Shown here: one piece after another, positions 46,296-58,022 of the stretch | Numbering within the stretch: position 1 is the first letter of the stretch | Layout of the letters: the number at the start of each line of letters is the position of its first letter | Source of the DNA: Staphylotrichum longicolle | Taxonomy: Eukaryota > Ascomycota > Sordariomycetes > Sordariales > Chaetomiaceae | NCBI GenBank assembly: GCA_019096155.1 | Contig: JAHCVI010000001.1 | Span: 6,324,001-6,388,000, forward strand | Reading direction: 5' to 3' | DNA: 64,000 nt | Notes under the pieces: generated by a model | What the model was told of the DNA's origin: nothing | Database searches by the model: none | Seen by the model: the letters and a program-made list of their open reading frames with translations, nothing else | Translations under genes and position numbers: made by a program

Positions 46296-47675
46296 ATGGG
46301 TTCCGGAGACTTGAACATGAAGAAGAGTTGGCATCCCCAACGATCAGGGAATGTCGCCGCAACACACAAAGCCGAGGCCGAGGCCCTCGCAGAGCGCAAG
46401 AAGCTGCAGCAGCGTCTTCAGGAGATCGAGGAGGAGCGGAAGAAGGAGGAGATTCAAAAGGCGCTGGAGGCCGCGGGCGGAAAGCCCAGGCTGCAGAGGG
46501 TAGAATGGATGTACTCGGGGCCGACCGACGGCCAAGCGGGAGACGCGGCCGAAAACGAAGCCTACCTACTCGGCAAACGGCGCATCGACAAACTTCTCCA
46601 AGACAACGACGTCAAGAAGCTGAAGAAGGAGCCGAGCCATGATGCTCTCGCCGCGGCGCCAGCGGCCGCCATCACCAACGCGCGGGATATCGCGGCCAAG
46701 ATTAGGGAGGATCCATTACTAGCGATTAAGCGGCAGGAGCAGCAGGCATACGAGGCCATGATGAATGATCCCATCAAGCGTCGGCAGCTGCTCGCGTCGA
46801 TGGGCATTGACGATGCACAAGACAAGGCGAAGAGCAAGGAAGAGAGGCGGCACAAGCATCGCAGTTCTCACCACAGATCGCACCGCCACCGCGACGATGA
46901 CCGCGACGGCGAGAGGCGCTCCCGGCGGCACAGGTCCGGCTCGAGGGACCGCTCGAGGAGCCCAAGGAGATACGACTCGGAAGACGACGACAGGCGGAGG
47001 CGGAGGAGGGACTCCCGTGAACGGAGACGGGACAGGTCTCGATCTACAAGTTCTCGCGAGAGGAGAGACAGGCGAGATGGCCGTGGCCGGGGAGGAAGCC
47101 GGGATGGGCGGGACGGCCGGGATGGACGGGACAGGAGGGATAGGCGTGAAGAGAGCCGGGAAGACGGATACAGAAACGGCCGGTCAAAGGCCGATTCTCG
47201 TTCCCCCTCTCCACCCCCGCGCAAGAGAGACTACAGCCCAAACCGCGATGACAGGCGAAGGAGAGACGGCTCCACGGAGCGGCCCGGGTCATCACGGAGG
47301 CACAACGAGGACAGTAACGGGTACCGCAACGGCAACTCGCACCAGCCGCGCAGAAACTACGACGATCGCCGGGACCGCGCGGCACCCTCGAGGCCTCACA
47401 ACAACCGCCCATCGAGCAACGCGGACAGGGACAGGGAGAAGGCAGAGCAGGAGCGCGCCCGCAAACTTGCGGCCATGCAGGAGGCGGCCACGGACCTCGA
47501 CCAGGACCGTGAGCGTCGACTCGCCCTTTTGGCGGAGAAGGAGCGGGCAGACCAAGAGACGGACGAGCGGGCACGGCAGCGCAACAAGCGGTATGGCGGA
47601 GATGCGGGGTTCATGAACCAGCTTCATAGCAGGGCGGCCGAGATGAAGGTTGCGGATCGTGTGGGGAGGCGCTAG
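46296..47675 (+). CDS. cwc25: pre-mRNA splicing factor CWC25
   Basis: Step-one spliceosome factor that joins after Prp2 action to promote branching. Single exon, 459 residues. The N-terminus MGSGDLNMKKSWHPQRSGN is the family hallmark. It is followed by a charged coiled-coil region (AERKKLQQRLQEIEEERKKEEIQ) and then LQRVEWMYSGP...AYLLGKRRIDKLL. The C-terminal half (about residues 185-400) is an RS/RD/RG-rich disordered tract of the kind used in splicing-factor assembly. It ends in a conserved-looking helical stretch with GGDAGFMNQLHSRAAEMKVADRVGRR. No intron is needed. The start is the first ATG in a good context (AAGATGGG). Confidence 0.95.
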   Translation: MGSGDLNMKKSWHPQRSGNVAATHKAEAEALAERKKLQQRLQEIEEERKKEEIQKALEAAGGKPRLQRVEWMYSGPTDGQAGDAAENEAYLLGKRRIDKLLQDNDVKKLKKEPSHDALAAAPAAAITNARDIAAKIREDPLLAIKRQEQQAYEAMMNDPIKRRQLLASMGIDDAQDKAKSKEERRHKHRSSHHRSHRHRDDDRDGERRSRRHRSGSRDRSRSPRRYDSEDDDRRRRRRDSRERRRDRSRSTSSRERRDRRDGRGRGGSRDGRDGRDGRDRRDRREESREDGYRNGRSKADSRSPSPPPRKRDYSPNRDDRRRRDGSTERPGSSRRHNEDSNGYRNGNSHQPRRNYDDRRDRAAPSRPHNNRPSSNADRDREKAEQERARKLAAMQEAATDLDQDRERRLALLAEKERADQETDERARQRNKRYGGDAGFMNQLHSRAAEMKVADRVGRR

Positions 47676-49087
47676 GGCGGTTGCGATATGGGAGGGGGGT
47701 GGTTAGGGCAGTTCGGCGAGTAGATCCTGTGCATGTATGAATGGTCTCAGATTGGTGGGATACGAGGCGTGATACCCGGCGGGAAAGGTTTCGTTCAGTT
47801 TCGGAGGGGGACGGCGGGCAGGCCCGTGTCTCCTTCTGGTACGCGCGTATACGGAGGCTATAAATCCACGAGCATGATATTGGATATTGTTATCGCAGTT
47901 GTGTCTGTATGGAATAGTGAGTGAGTGCATTTTGCCGCTTCGGTCGGCCATTCCGTCCTTAGGTTGAGATCCAGAGCCTTGGGAACAAGCTGGCCTCGCC
48001 CTATTGCTGCATTGCAGATCAATAGTTAGGATCCTCGGATCCCGGATTTGGGCCATGCCCGGCCATGGCGCTGGTGTGGAGGGCTGGGCGGGCTGAGCGT
48101 CGTATTGATGCGATTCTTGCCCCTCGATCTGCCGACATGGAGGGCAGAGGTGTGTCCATTACCTCTGCCCGCAGCCCGTATATGCGCCCATAACAGTGAA
48201 TCCCAGGCGTGTGCATTTCGTTCGTATGATTCTGTATTTTGTAACGTTGTTCTCTCTCCTCAGCGCCCGAGGCGACATCGGGCCTGCCAGATGGGATTTC
48301 GCAATGCATGTCTCAAAAAAGAAAGACTCGAGGGACTCTCTTTTTACTGGTTTCCAAAGTACACAGCAGCAGACTCTTGTGGACCTTTTTGCCCCCCTTC
48401 GCCTGCAGCCGAACCCCACCGCCACTTCCCCATTTCTGCAATAGCGAGCTGAGTCCAGCCCAGCAAATGGACAATCCCTGCAGCCAACTGAGCCAACCTG
48501 CGGAGTCGAGAGTTGGGCCTGTGAGACCCCGGTCAATGAATGCCAGCGCCAGGCCGTCACTGGCGCGAACCCGGAAGTGCTGACTTCATCTCCGACTTCA
48601 ATTTCTCCCCAGATTCGGCCATCTCTCCCTTTCGTCCCTTTTCTATCATTCTGCTGGCATCGCCCATTCCAGTGATTCACGTTCCCTAGCTTCTGTTCAC
48701 TTCTCGCCGCAGCCTGCAAGCGCCTATTTCTTTTCTCGCTAGGCAACCTCTTACTCCTTCTGGATCTAAATCCCACGTCCAAACCTTGTTGCTTATTACC
48801 CACCTTGGATCTGCAACCTACGATTCCTTGCTTCGCCGTCATCAGTCGGAGCCTCCACCACTACCGAGTATCGTCGCGCCTTCTGACGGCATTGCTCCCA
48901 ACTTCGCTCGTTACCTGCCACCTCTTTGCCTCGCGACATTCGATTACCTTGCACATTTGATCAGACTCGTTCGAGCACGCCGCAAACCGCCTTTCAACAG
49001 CTTCGTAGCTGCGCTGTTCGCATCGCCTTTCCGGGTCGCAACCACCAAACACTGTCATATTCCCCGCGTCTCGTCCAACTCGCAACA
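47676..49087. other. intergenic upstream of rho3
   Basis: 1.4 kb. The 48580-49080 part is strongly CT-rich, consistent with the promoter and long 5' UTR of rho3. No gene seen. Confidence 0.6.
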
Positions 49088-49975
49088 ATGCCTTGTGGAA
49101 TTGGGGGTTCCAAGACGGTGCAGCGCAAGCTCGTCTTGCTGTGAGTTTTCCTGGTTAGCGGACTTGAGGAGGAATGATTTGGGTGCGAATCATTTTGGTT
49201 CTCGGATGGGCTGACACCACATCTCCCGGCACAGAGGCGACGGTGCGTGCGGCAAGACGTCCCTGCTCAACGTCTTCACACGAGGGTGAGTTTGGTGCGA
49301 TGGCGCAGACCGAGATATGTGTCTTGCTGAACACTGCGCAGATATTTCCCAACCGTCTACGAACCGACCGTCTTCGAGAACTACGTTCATGGTGCGTTGT
49401 ACCCTGCGAGGTTGGTTTTCGAGGTCCCTGCGGACAGGTGGCTGACCCGCAAAACTACAGACATCTTCGTCGACAGTGTTCACATTGAACTGTCGCTATG
49501 GGATACTGCCGGGCAAGAAGAATTCGACAGGCTACGGAGTCTTTCATATGGTGAGAGCCTCGGCGTCGCTTCATTGCAGAAAACAAACTGACAAGCTGCA
49601 GACGATACGGACCTGATTATGCTGTGCTACTCGGTCGATAGCAAAGACTCTCTCGAGAACGTCGAGAGCAAATGGGTGGGCGAGATCGCCGACAACTGCC
49701 CCGGCGTCAAGCTCGTCCTGGTGGCTTTGAAGTGCGACTTGCGAGAGGCCGAAGCGGAGGAGGATGGAGCCAACGAGGAGGCCAACCCTCGCGAGAAGAA
49801 GCCGATGATCTCGTACGACCAGGGGCTCGAGGTCGCACGCCGGATCCACGCCCTCCGCTATCTCGAGTGCTCCGCGATGAGGAATAGGGGGGTCAACGAA
49901 GCCTTCACCGAAGCGGCTCGCGTTGCTCTGTCAGTGAGGAAGGAGCGCGACGACTCCAAGTGCGTTGTCATGTGA
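49088..49975 (+). CDS. rho3: Rho-family GTPase Rho3
   Basis: Small GTPase of polarised growth and exocytosis. Five exons (49088-49140, 49235-49285, 49342-49391, 49461-49550, 49602-49975) encode 205 residues. Donors are GTGAGT, GTGAGT, GTGCGT and GTGAGA, and every junction restores a conserved motif. G1 is LGDGACGKTSLLNVF, switch I YFPTVYEPTVFENYVHDIF, G3 WDTAGQEEFDRLRSLSY, the G4 region LVALKCDLR and G5 ECSAM. The C-terminus KCVVM is a CAAX box for prenylation. The Rho insert region is present (EAEAEEDGANEEANPREKK). LSYDDTDLIMLCYSVDS and the MPCGIGGSKTVQRKL start place it with fungal Rho3/RhoC rather than Rho1, Rho4 or Cdc42 (family knowledge). It is the most intron-dense gene in the window apart from mgr2. 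Confidence 0.96.
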
Positions 49976-51410
49976 GCCGTCAGCTCACCACGCACACTAT
50001 GACCGCTTGGATGCGACAGTTGGGCGCCCGGAACAAACCACGGATTACGGTACCGTGAGAAGGGCATCTGGACACGCGACTCTCGACGACCTGTACAGTT
50101 CGCCATCATACCCGCACCGGCACCGCATACGACGACTCGATTCCAGCTGATTTTGCTTTTTGATATCACCTTTAGGCGAGACTTTCTCCGTCCGCTTTTC
50201 GACTTCTTTGATACGATTGGGCACCGCCGCGAGGCAACCTTTTATTGGATTGTATATTGTATATATTGTCGACCCTGAGCTTCACCCACTGACGCTCATC
50301 CTCACTCAAACCCGAGAGCAGCGATTCGCTACCAAGGACGATGTTCATCGCCCGTTCAGTGCTGAGACTCGTGTCGGATCCTGCAAGGAATTGGTTCGTC
50401 ATGGAACATGCCTAATGCTGTGTGGTTTTTGGCTGCACTAGCCAGTTAGGCAATGGAGGTTCTCCAACTGGGCGCAGCGGGGGGCTATGATCAGAGGGTA
50501 GACTCATGGTCGCCTAGTTTTTTGTTGAGTTTGTACGATGTTTTAATTTTGACGGCTGAGTGAGATGCCAGTCAATCGGTCGCGGCGTTTGTTAGCTTTT
50601 ACCGTCCTTCACACCCAAGGGCAAGGACTCAAGAAATCATGATGGGACTCGAACACCTTGGCTTTTTGACTTTATCCTCTCGAGTGGTTGATCTGAAAGG
50701 AATCATGAACTCAGCACAGCAAGCGGCTGAAACAGTTGCACTTTTGTGCACCCAGGCGACTGGCAGTTATATCTGCTGCGTAACCTGTCAAAATCGGAAA
50801 AGAAAGATCGCATGTCGATAAGCCAGTGCCAGACCATTCGTCGCCGGAGACGGCACGGCCGCATCGGGGTCGAGCATCTCCGGTCCGGCGATCCCCCCCG
50901 CGGAATCTCGCTGAGTCTGGCCTCTCGGGCCCTCAATCGGCAGCGGTGGGGTGGCGATAAGGCGATAAGGGACGCCCTGACCCGTGAAATGGCGTCAGCG
51001 GGCGCTAACTGTGCTCAGAAAGAATTTGTGTAAGTGAGAAATGGCGGGCTCTGACTGGCTGGGTTGGTCTGGTTCTTACTCTTTGATAAAGACTCGGGAG
51101 CATACCACCACGCGCGGGTGCAGAGTCACCAGCGGAGATGTGGATATCGTTGTTTCGAGCGGTTGCGGACAAGGGGAGCCTCGAGGGAGGGTATTTAGAT
51201 AGGTTCATCACCGGGTCTGGTCTCTTAAACCTCTCAATCATCCTACTTCGTCCCATCTCTCTCCATCTCGTAACCTCATCGCCTTCATTCTCCACCCCCA
51301 TGAGGTGATATAGAAAGCGGTACTTGAAGAATACCCTCACTTCCTTCTGACCCAACACCGAACGCTCCCGATCTCGGGCGACACCACAGCACATTGCAGC
51401 CCGCCACACA
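49976..51410. other. intergenic
   Basis: 3' flank of rho3 and promoter of the siroheme gene. Short overlapping frames only. Confidence 0.6.
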
Positions 51411-53253
51411 ATGGCATCCCTCCTCACAGCCCAGCATTGTGCTGGGCACGTACACCTGATTCTGGGCGCGAACCCCCTCGCCGCAGCACGGGCGTCCTCC
51501 TCCCTCGCAGCCGGCGCAAAGCCCATCCTCATCTCCCCCTCCACGGCACCATCCTCCTCAGAAACAGATCCAACCCCCCTCCATTACAGCCTCACAACCC
51601 TCATCAGCGCGGGCTCGCTCACACACCTACCCCGTGCTTTTGACGAATCCGACCTCTTCACCCTCGGTCGGGACGAGGTCGACTCGGTCGTCGACGCCGT
51701 CTTCATCACCTCCCCTGTATTTTCACCACCACCACCACCACCAACATCATCAACATCACCAACACCAACATCAACATCACCCGGCAGCAGCAGCAGCACC
51801 CCACAATGGGACGCCGCCAAAATCAGCCGCCTCTGCAAGCGCCACCGCATCCCCGTCAACGTCGTCGACAGGCCGGACCTCTGCTCCTTCAGCCTGCTGA
51901 GCGTGCACGTCGACGGCCCGCTGCAGATCGGCGTCACCACCAACGGGCGCGGCTGCAAGCTGGCCGGGCGGATCCGCCGCGAGGTGGCGGCGGGCCTGCC
52001 GCAGGGCCTGGGCGGGGCGGTGGAGCGGCTGGGCGGGCTGCGGAAGAGGGTCTTGTTGCAGAGGGAGCAGGACGGCGGGGACGGGGGGGGGGGAGAAGGA
52101 GGCTGCGGGAGTGGACGAGGGCGTGGATGACTCGGTCGATCAGTCGGCGGGGCTGAACAAGTTGGTGCTGGAGGGGGATGCCGAGGCGGCCAAGACGCGG
52201 CGGATGAGGTGGCTGGCGCAGGTGTGCGAGTACTGGCCGCTGAAGCGGCTGGCGGCCGTGACGGACGAGGACGTGGAGGGGATCCTGAAGTCGTATTCCG
52301 CGGGGCCCGTCGCAGGGGGCAACGGCGGGTTCAAGCCCAGCGGCAGCAGCGCCGTCGGTCGGGTGATCCTCGCGGGCAGCGGGCCGGGCCACCCGGACCT
52401 GCTCACGCGGGCGACGTACAAGGCGATCCAGACGGCCGACCTGATCCTCGCGGACAAGCTCGTGCCGGCGGGCGTGCTGGACCTGATCCCGCGGCGCACG
52501 CCCGTGTCCATCGCGCGCAAGTTCCCCGGCAACGCCGACCGCGCGCAGGAGGAGCTGCTCGAGCAGGCCCTCGACGGCGTGCGCGCGGGCAAGACGGTCC
52601 TGCGCCTCAAGCAGGGCGACCCCTTCATCTACGGCCGCGGCGGCGAGGAGGTCGCCTTCTTCCGCCAGCACGGCCTCGGCGACCGCGTCGTCGTGCTGCC
52701 GGGCATCACCAGCAGCCTCAGCGCGCCGTTGTTCGCCGGCATCCCGCCCACGCAGCGCGACGTCGCCGACCAGGTCCTGGTCTGCACGGGCACCGGCAAG
52801 AAGGGCAAGGCGCCGACGCCGCCCGAGTTCGTCGGCAGCAGGACGGTGGTGTTCTTGATGGCCCTGCACCGGATCGGGGGCCTGGTGGCGGAGCTGACGC
52901 GGTTCACCGCCGAGGAGGAGGAGGAGGCAGAGGCAGAGGCGCAGAGAACAGAAGAAAGACCAGCGAGCAGCAGGAGGGCGCTCTGGCCGCTCGACACCCC
53001 CTGCGCCGTCATCGAGCGCGCGAGCTGCCCCGACCAGCGCGTCATCCGGACGACGCTGCGGTTCGTCGCCGAGGCGATCGAGCAGGAGGGCAGCCGGCCG
53101 CCGGGGCTGCTCGTCGTCGGGCGAGCGTGCGAGGCGCTGTATACCCCTGAGAAAGGGCGGTCGTGGGTTGTCGAGGACGGGTTCAAAGGGTTAGATCTAG
53201 ACTCGGAAGGGGGCCTTGGGGCAGGCGGACTTGGGATTGCGGCCATGGCGTAA
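51411..53253 (+). CDS. fused precorrin-2 dehydrogenase / uroporphyrinogen-III C-methyltransferase for siroheme synthesis, one frame break
   Basis: Makes precorrin-2/sirohydrochlorin for siroheme, the cofactor of sulfite and nitrite reductase. The first ~220 residues form a Met8/CysG-N-like NAD-binding domain: HLILGANPLAAARASSSLAAGAKPILIS, DAVFIT, then IPVNVVDRPDLCSFSLLSV and LQIGVTTNGRGCKLAGRIRREV. The C-terminal part is an SAM-dependent methyltransferase: VILAGSGPGHPDLLTRATYKAIQTADLILADKLV, LRLKQGDPFIYGRGGEE, VVLPGITSSLSAPL, GIPPTQRDVADQ. This order matches fungal Met1-type proteins. A run of 11 Gs at 52083-52093 breaks the frame; with one G fewer the whole 613-residue protein reads through (GEKEAAGVDEGVDDSVDQ). 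A Pro/Thr/Ser linker coded by ACC/ATC microsatellite sequence interrupts the NAD-binding domain, and an EEEEEAEAEA stretch sits in the methyltransferase domain. Confidence 0.92.
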
Positions 53254-53852
53254 ATAGAGCGTGGGCATCTATGTACCTGGATTTGTACATGTACGGCCGA
53301 ATATTATGAGCATGAATCATCCAATTCTGCGTAACCGGTTAGAGCTCATTTCACTCAGAGATGGTGCGCTGTGTTGACCCAGCTCCATGAGACCTCGGGC
53401 GTCCCCTGCATTGCGGTCCCTAACGCCAACAAACACCAGTTAAGGGGACCGGTCATTGCCACGTTTGGTTCAGCGGCGCCATCTATTTTTCATTCTCGAA
53501 GGCAATGTATTTTCCCACAAAGAACCCAGAGAGAACCACACTACCGCAGGAAGAACCACTGGTCAGTGTTCACGACAGTAGCTTTCTGAAAACGTGGCCG
53601 ACGCATTCTCTCAATCTATGGAACCTCTTCAAACCCATTAAGACCCAACAAATATCAACTATGACGCGATGCAATGACTAAGGTCCATAAACGCTCACCC
53701 GTCGTCCGAGCCAGAAGAAAAGTAATACCCAACCTCAGTCTCTACAATCCCTTTTAAACCTGTCCTTAAATCCCAACCCCCCTCTTCATCCCCACCACCA
53801 ACCCAGAACCCAGCGGACCTCCAACAGCGTCCTCTGCCCGAGAATCACCTCG
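53254..53852. other. intergenic between convergent genes
   Basis: 599 bases holding the 3' ends of the siroheme gene (+) and the laccase (-). No gene seen. Confidence 0.6.
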
Positions 53853-55900
53853 TTATGTCCCGCTGTCAATCTGATCCACGACATTATGCTTCGACCACAA
53901 CGCCCACTCCCCACAGTTTCTCTTGACATCCCCTGGTATCTGCATCCTCGTGACCTTCTTCGGCTCGACAATCAGCGTCGAGAGGAAGCCACCCGAGGCG
54001 TGCCAGGCGATGTGGCAGTGAAAGGCCCAGACTCCTGTTGTGCAATTTCGGTGTGTCAGCAAGTGCTGGTGGTATAGAAGATTGGGGAAGGAGGAGAAGG
54101 GGCGGAGGGACAACATACCCGGCGCGCCATCAAACTGAATCACGAGGTGGCCGTTGCCGCGCACGAGATGGACATCCCGCCTGTGCGGGTTGGACGGGCG
54201 GACGATGGTGCCGTCCCAGGCGCCGGGACCCTCGTGGAGTATGTAGAAGTTGTGCCCGTGGAGGTGCATTGGGTGGCTGTGGAAAGGGTGAGTAAACCAA
54301 TCCAAACGGTCAGGGGAAGAGGGATCAAACATACGCGACAGGACCCTTGTTGTTGACAATGAGACGGATTTTGGTGCTGTCGCGGTAGTTCACCACATTC
54401 CATTCCTGCGGGTAGCTAAAGTTGCCTTGGTTGGCGAGCAGGATGACGGGGTTGTTGTAGTCGGTCCGCATGGACACGCCGTTGAACTTCCACAGCGTCA
54501 CGTTGGACGCGTTCTTGTACATTTCGATATCCATCGACTGCGTTATCATTGGCTTTGGCAGCGGAATTGGGAACAGCGGCTCCGTGACGCTGAGATCCTC
54601 GTTGGCGCAGGTGCCCGGGTCTGGGATGTTCCAGGCTTTGCTGGACGGTGTCGACGAAGTGTCGGCCTTGTCGTAGTAGACAGCGGCCAGCGCATTGGGT
54701 TGCCGGGCGGGCGAGCATGTGGTCATGTTGGATCGCATCCAGAATTTGGCGTCGGGCTTCCCGACGTTGGCCGTGACGAGAACGTCGGCGCGCTGGCCAA
54801 CCCCCAGAGTGACCACCGAGGTGTTGTACGGCTTCACTGGAACAAAGTCCTCGGCGATGACGGTAAGCGTGTGTTCGTCGATTGAGAAGCGCTGGACGCC
54901 GTCTCCGCCAGAGTTGATCAGCCGCAGGCGGTGTCTCTTGCCCGTCTTGAACCTGAACTTGGAAATGCCAGCGTTGTTGACACATGGGGTCTTGTCCCCC
55001 TTTGCAACTGTGGCACAGTCAAAGTGCATCTTTCCATTGATCAGGTTGTTGTCGGACAATACCCGAGGGCTCCCGTTTGGCTTGAGCATCTCCTCGATGA
55101 TATCAAAGTACTCTTTGTGGTACCAGTCTGCGCTGTCTGTGAGCACGGGTCGATAGACATCTCACCTCCCAATGGCGCAGAACTCACCACTCAGCATGAT
55201 GGGGCCCAGGTCGATATCGTACTTTTCGCTTGTCGGCCCGTGGATGACGATGGGCCCGAGGACGCCACCAGTGTATTGCGCTGAGTAGTGAGCATGATAC
55301 CAGCTCGTGCCGTACAAGCTGGCGACGAACTCGTAGCTATAACTTTTCCTCGGCGTGATGGGGCACTGAGAGATGCCCGGGGCTCCATCTTCCCATGGCG
55401 TTTCGTGTTGAAGGAACCCGTGCCAGTGTATCGCTGTGCCCTCTTCCGGGCCAGTGATGTTGTTGTGCACTCTCACCACGATTGTGTCGCCCCAGTTCGC
55501 CTCAATCAAGGGGCCAGGGTACGCCCCGTTCACGAGAAGAACGTCTCGTACGTATCCGTCTGGGGCAATGAAGCCTCGGCTCACGGTGAAATCGTAGTGC
55601 CTGACTACTCCAGTCGTGGGGTACTCGGCGTATGGATTGTTGCCCGTGTCTGTTAGCTTACCCCATGGATACCCGTTCGGCAAGGGGTTGTTCGATAAGA
55701 ATGGAGGTAGGGTAGGGGTTAGCAGGGTCCCCAAGAGCGAAAGCCTGGGATCTTGTCAGGGCTGATGCTCTACGCTCCTGGTCGACGACAAGGCGAACTC
55801 ACCCGTTGGTGTTGCTCTGCGTCAGAGCAGCTGTTGCAGTATATAGTACCTCAAGCGCCGTATGGAGGGCACTCTCAAGGAGGCCGCGCAACAAGCCCAT
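53853..55900 (-). CDS. ascomycete laccase (multicopper oxidase)
   Basis: Copper oxidase that takes electrons from phenolic substrates and reduces oxygen to water. Exons on the minus strand: 55900-55803, 55744-55188, 55136-54335, 54276-54119 and 54034-53853, giving 598 residues. All four copper motifs are complete: HWHGFLQ (139-145), WYHAHYS (181-187), HPMHLHGHNF (487-496, restored by splicing) and HCHIAWHASGGF (544-555). The N-terminus (MGLLRGLLESALHTALEVLY...) is only weakly hydrophobic, so a secretion signal is plausible but not clear. The last residues are VDQIDSGT, a variant of the DSGL/I/V tail that plugs the oxygen channel in ascomycete laccases. That tail, the ascomycete spacing and the length distinguish it from Fet3-type ferroxidases. 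Introns are 52-59 bases with GTGAGT/GTATGT donors. Confidence 0.95.
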
Positions 55901-58022
55901 GATGGGCAACTCGGTGGAAGCCAATATATATCATGAACCAGGGACGGCAACGAAACGAGCGATGGGAATGAGTACGACGGCAGATGCTCGAGACGGAGCA
56001 GGATTGTTCAGCCCAGGGTGATACAGCGGAGGGAGTATTTAACGGATACCTGAAGGGGAGAGGGAACCTGGCTCACCAAGGAGGTATGCCCGTGATGGCA
56101 ATGGGATGACCCCCCTGTAAGCGCCACATGTCGTGAAGCACATCCTGCAGAGAGATGACAGCCATGGTCGGCAAGCAAGGCTGTCTTGACTGTGATCGGC
56201 TCCCGGGATTACCATGTCGGCATAAGCCTCGTCCAGGACATGGTATTGTTTGCGCAGACCGGTGGCGCTGAGAGAGCGCTGCGAGACAGTCCGACATGTG
56301 TGTACATGCCAGCGAACAATTATCGCCCAGCCGGTTGCCAGGCCGAAGTGCACATCTGTCGGCACCCCAAGTCAGGGGTCAGATCCGGGCGGAGAGCGCC
56401 GCGGCCAGGACGCTGGCTGGCGCTAGGGCGCTCCCGTCAGGATCAACGGTCGATATGAAGGCCGATCCATCAGATGTGGCGCGTGGCTTTGACACAGCTG
56501 ACGCCAAGAAAGCCCATGGCAGAGCCGCTCAACCCCAACGAGGCTGGCGAATGAACCGAGCTCTGTGGCGATCGTCATTGAAAACGGTGCCGGGAAAGCA
56601 AAAAGCACAAGAAAACCCGGGAGATGGGCGTTGTCGGACAGAATCACCGCCGGACTGCGACCGATGGCCAGTTCAGGCGCATCCTACCAGGTGTACTCGG
56701 TGAGTGCTGAGTAAGGTAGTCAATGTAAACTCCCTGGCGAGGCGGGTATCGGGTCCCTGGTTTCCATGTGTTGTTGGAGGGTATGTGGAAGAAGCTGGAA
56801 GGAGCGTGGAACTCGAAGACCGGCTCCAATGGCAGAGAGAAGACGTGCCTTTGAGGAATGCATGGATGGCGCCTGCCGTGACAATCAGAAGCCACCTTGA
56901 CGACCTCAGCTCGCTGTCGGAATCCTGCATCACCGTCCGGAAAAGGAAGGAACCCGAGAGCGGCATGGCCGGTCAGCCTTTGCGAGAGGATGCGGTCTTG
57001 AGCACGCGCGCGGCTCGTCTCAGTCCGGAGGCACCCGATCAGGGCTGCAGGGTCCTTCTCTTGCCTCGACAACGTCCATCGTGTCAGATTGAACCCTAGA
57101 AGGGGCGGGGCGTCTCCGGCCCCTTTCTGCCGAGGACCTGGAAGGCGCGGACGTGTCCCGGGTCGAGACCGGGAGCAAGACCTGCTTGGCGCGTCTGAGC
57201 CCTGCAACGACCCGACGCCACCGGCAGCTCTCATGATCAAGGCATGGTATTGATGTCCTGTATCAGGGATATGTACTTTGGAGTACAGACAATTGTGATG
57301 CCCAAACGCCCGCGCAGGAAAAAAGACATTCGCAGCCCCTTTTCCGGTCGACCTATCTGTTGAGAGAATTGTGTTTGTTGCAGGATAAGCATGTGTAGCC
57401 GCGCCCTGCATCCGTATTTTGAGACCCGAATCGGTCTCAGACGGCGATCGGCGGCGCTCTGCTATGATGGTGTATGTTTACGGATCGTCCTGCAACCGGT
57501 GATTTGGTGAGCAGCTCAAGAAATGTCCGAAAGGTGGCGTTTGTACCACACGACGGTCGCCTTTATTCAAGGATGAAGCAGCCAAGGTCGTTCTACGCCT
57601 TCGTATTTAGCGTGGAAGCACTGCGTCGAATCGACAAAGAAGCCGTCTCCTCGGCGTCCATGAAGTCCCATGAGTCGGCCAACAGCGAAGCGGTGAGCGA
57701 TTCGGTTGAAGAACGAGGTTTATCCCAGCGATTCGAGCAGAAGCTGGAGCTGGTTACATGCGGTGTCAGTGTCAGCCGGATCGTGGCCGAGCATGTCCCA
57801 CAGAGCACGACGGCGGAGGGAGTGGCTGAATCATCAATTAACACATCTGCAGAGAATGGTTTTTCTGCCCCTCCCCCTACCAAACGCCATCCCATTCCGC
57901 CCTGAGGGCATACCGTATGTACCACATATCAATTACATCTTTTCCCGCCTACCGCTAGGCACCCCTCGCGGGTGGATTTCTTCAACTTTGTACGAGCACT
58001 GACTCGGAGTGTCATTGTGCCG
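55901..58022. other. 2.1 kb intergenic upstream of the laccase
   Basis: On the laccase strand a TTAAATA box lies at about 56035-56041 and an ATATATATTGG stretch at about 55922-55932. Two unrecognised open frames are present (56644-57411 minus, 57474-57905 plus), neither with domain evidence. Confidence 0.5.

Noticed and set aside
51934..52869. 311-codon minus-strand frame opposite the siroheme gene
   Set aside because: Antisense shadow, Arg/Ala-rich, no independent evidence.
56644..57411. 255-codon ATG frame on the minus strand upstream of the laccase
   Set aside because: Composition is unbiased and Arg/Ser/Pro-rich, with no motif, signal peptide or membrane segment. Kept only as a weak possibility.
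57474..57905. 143-codon plus-strand frame next to mgr2
   Set aside because: No recognisable domain and it abuts the mgr2 3' end; could be its UTR read on the opposite strand.
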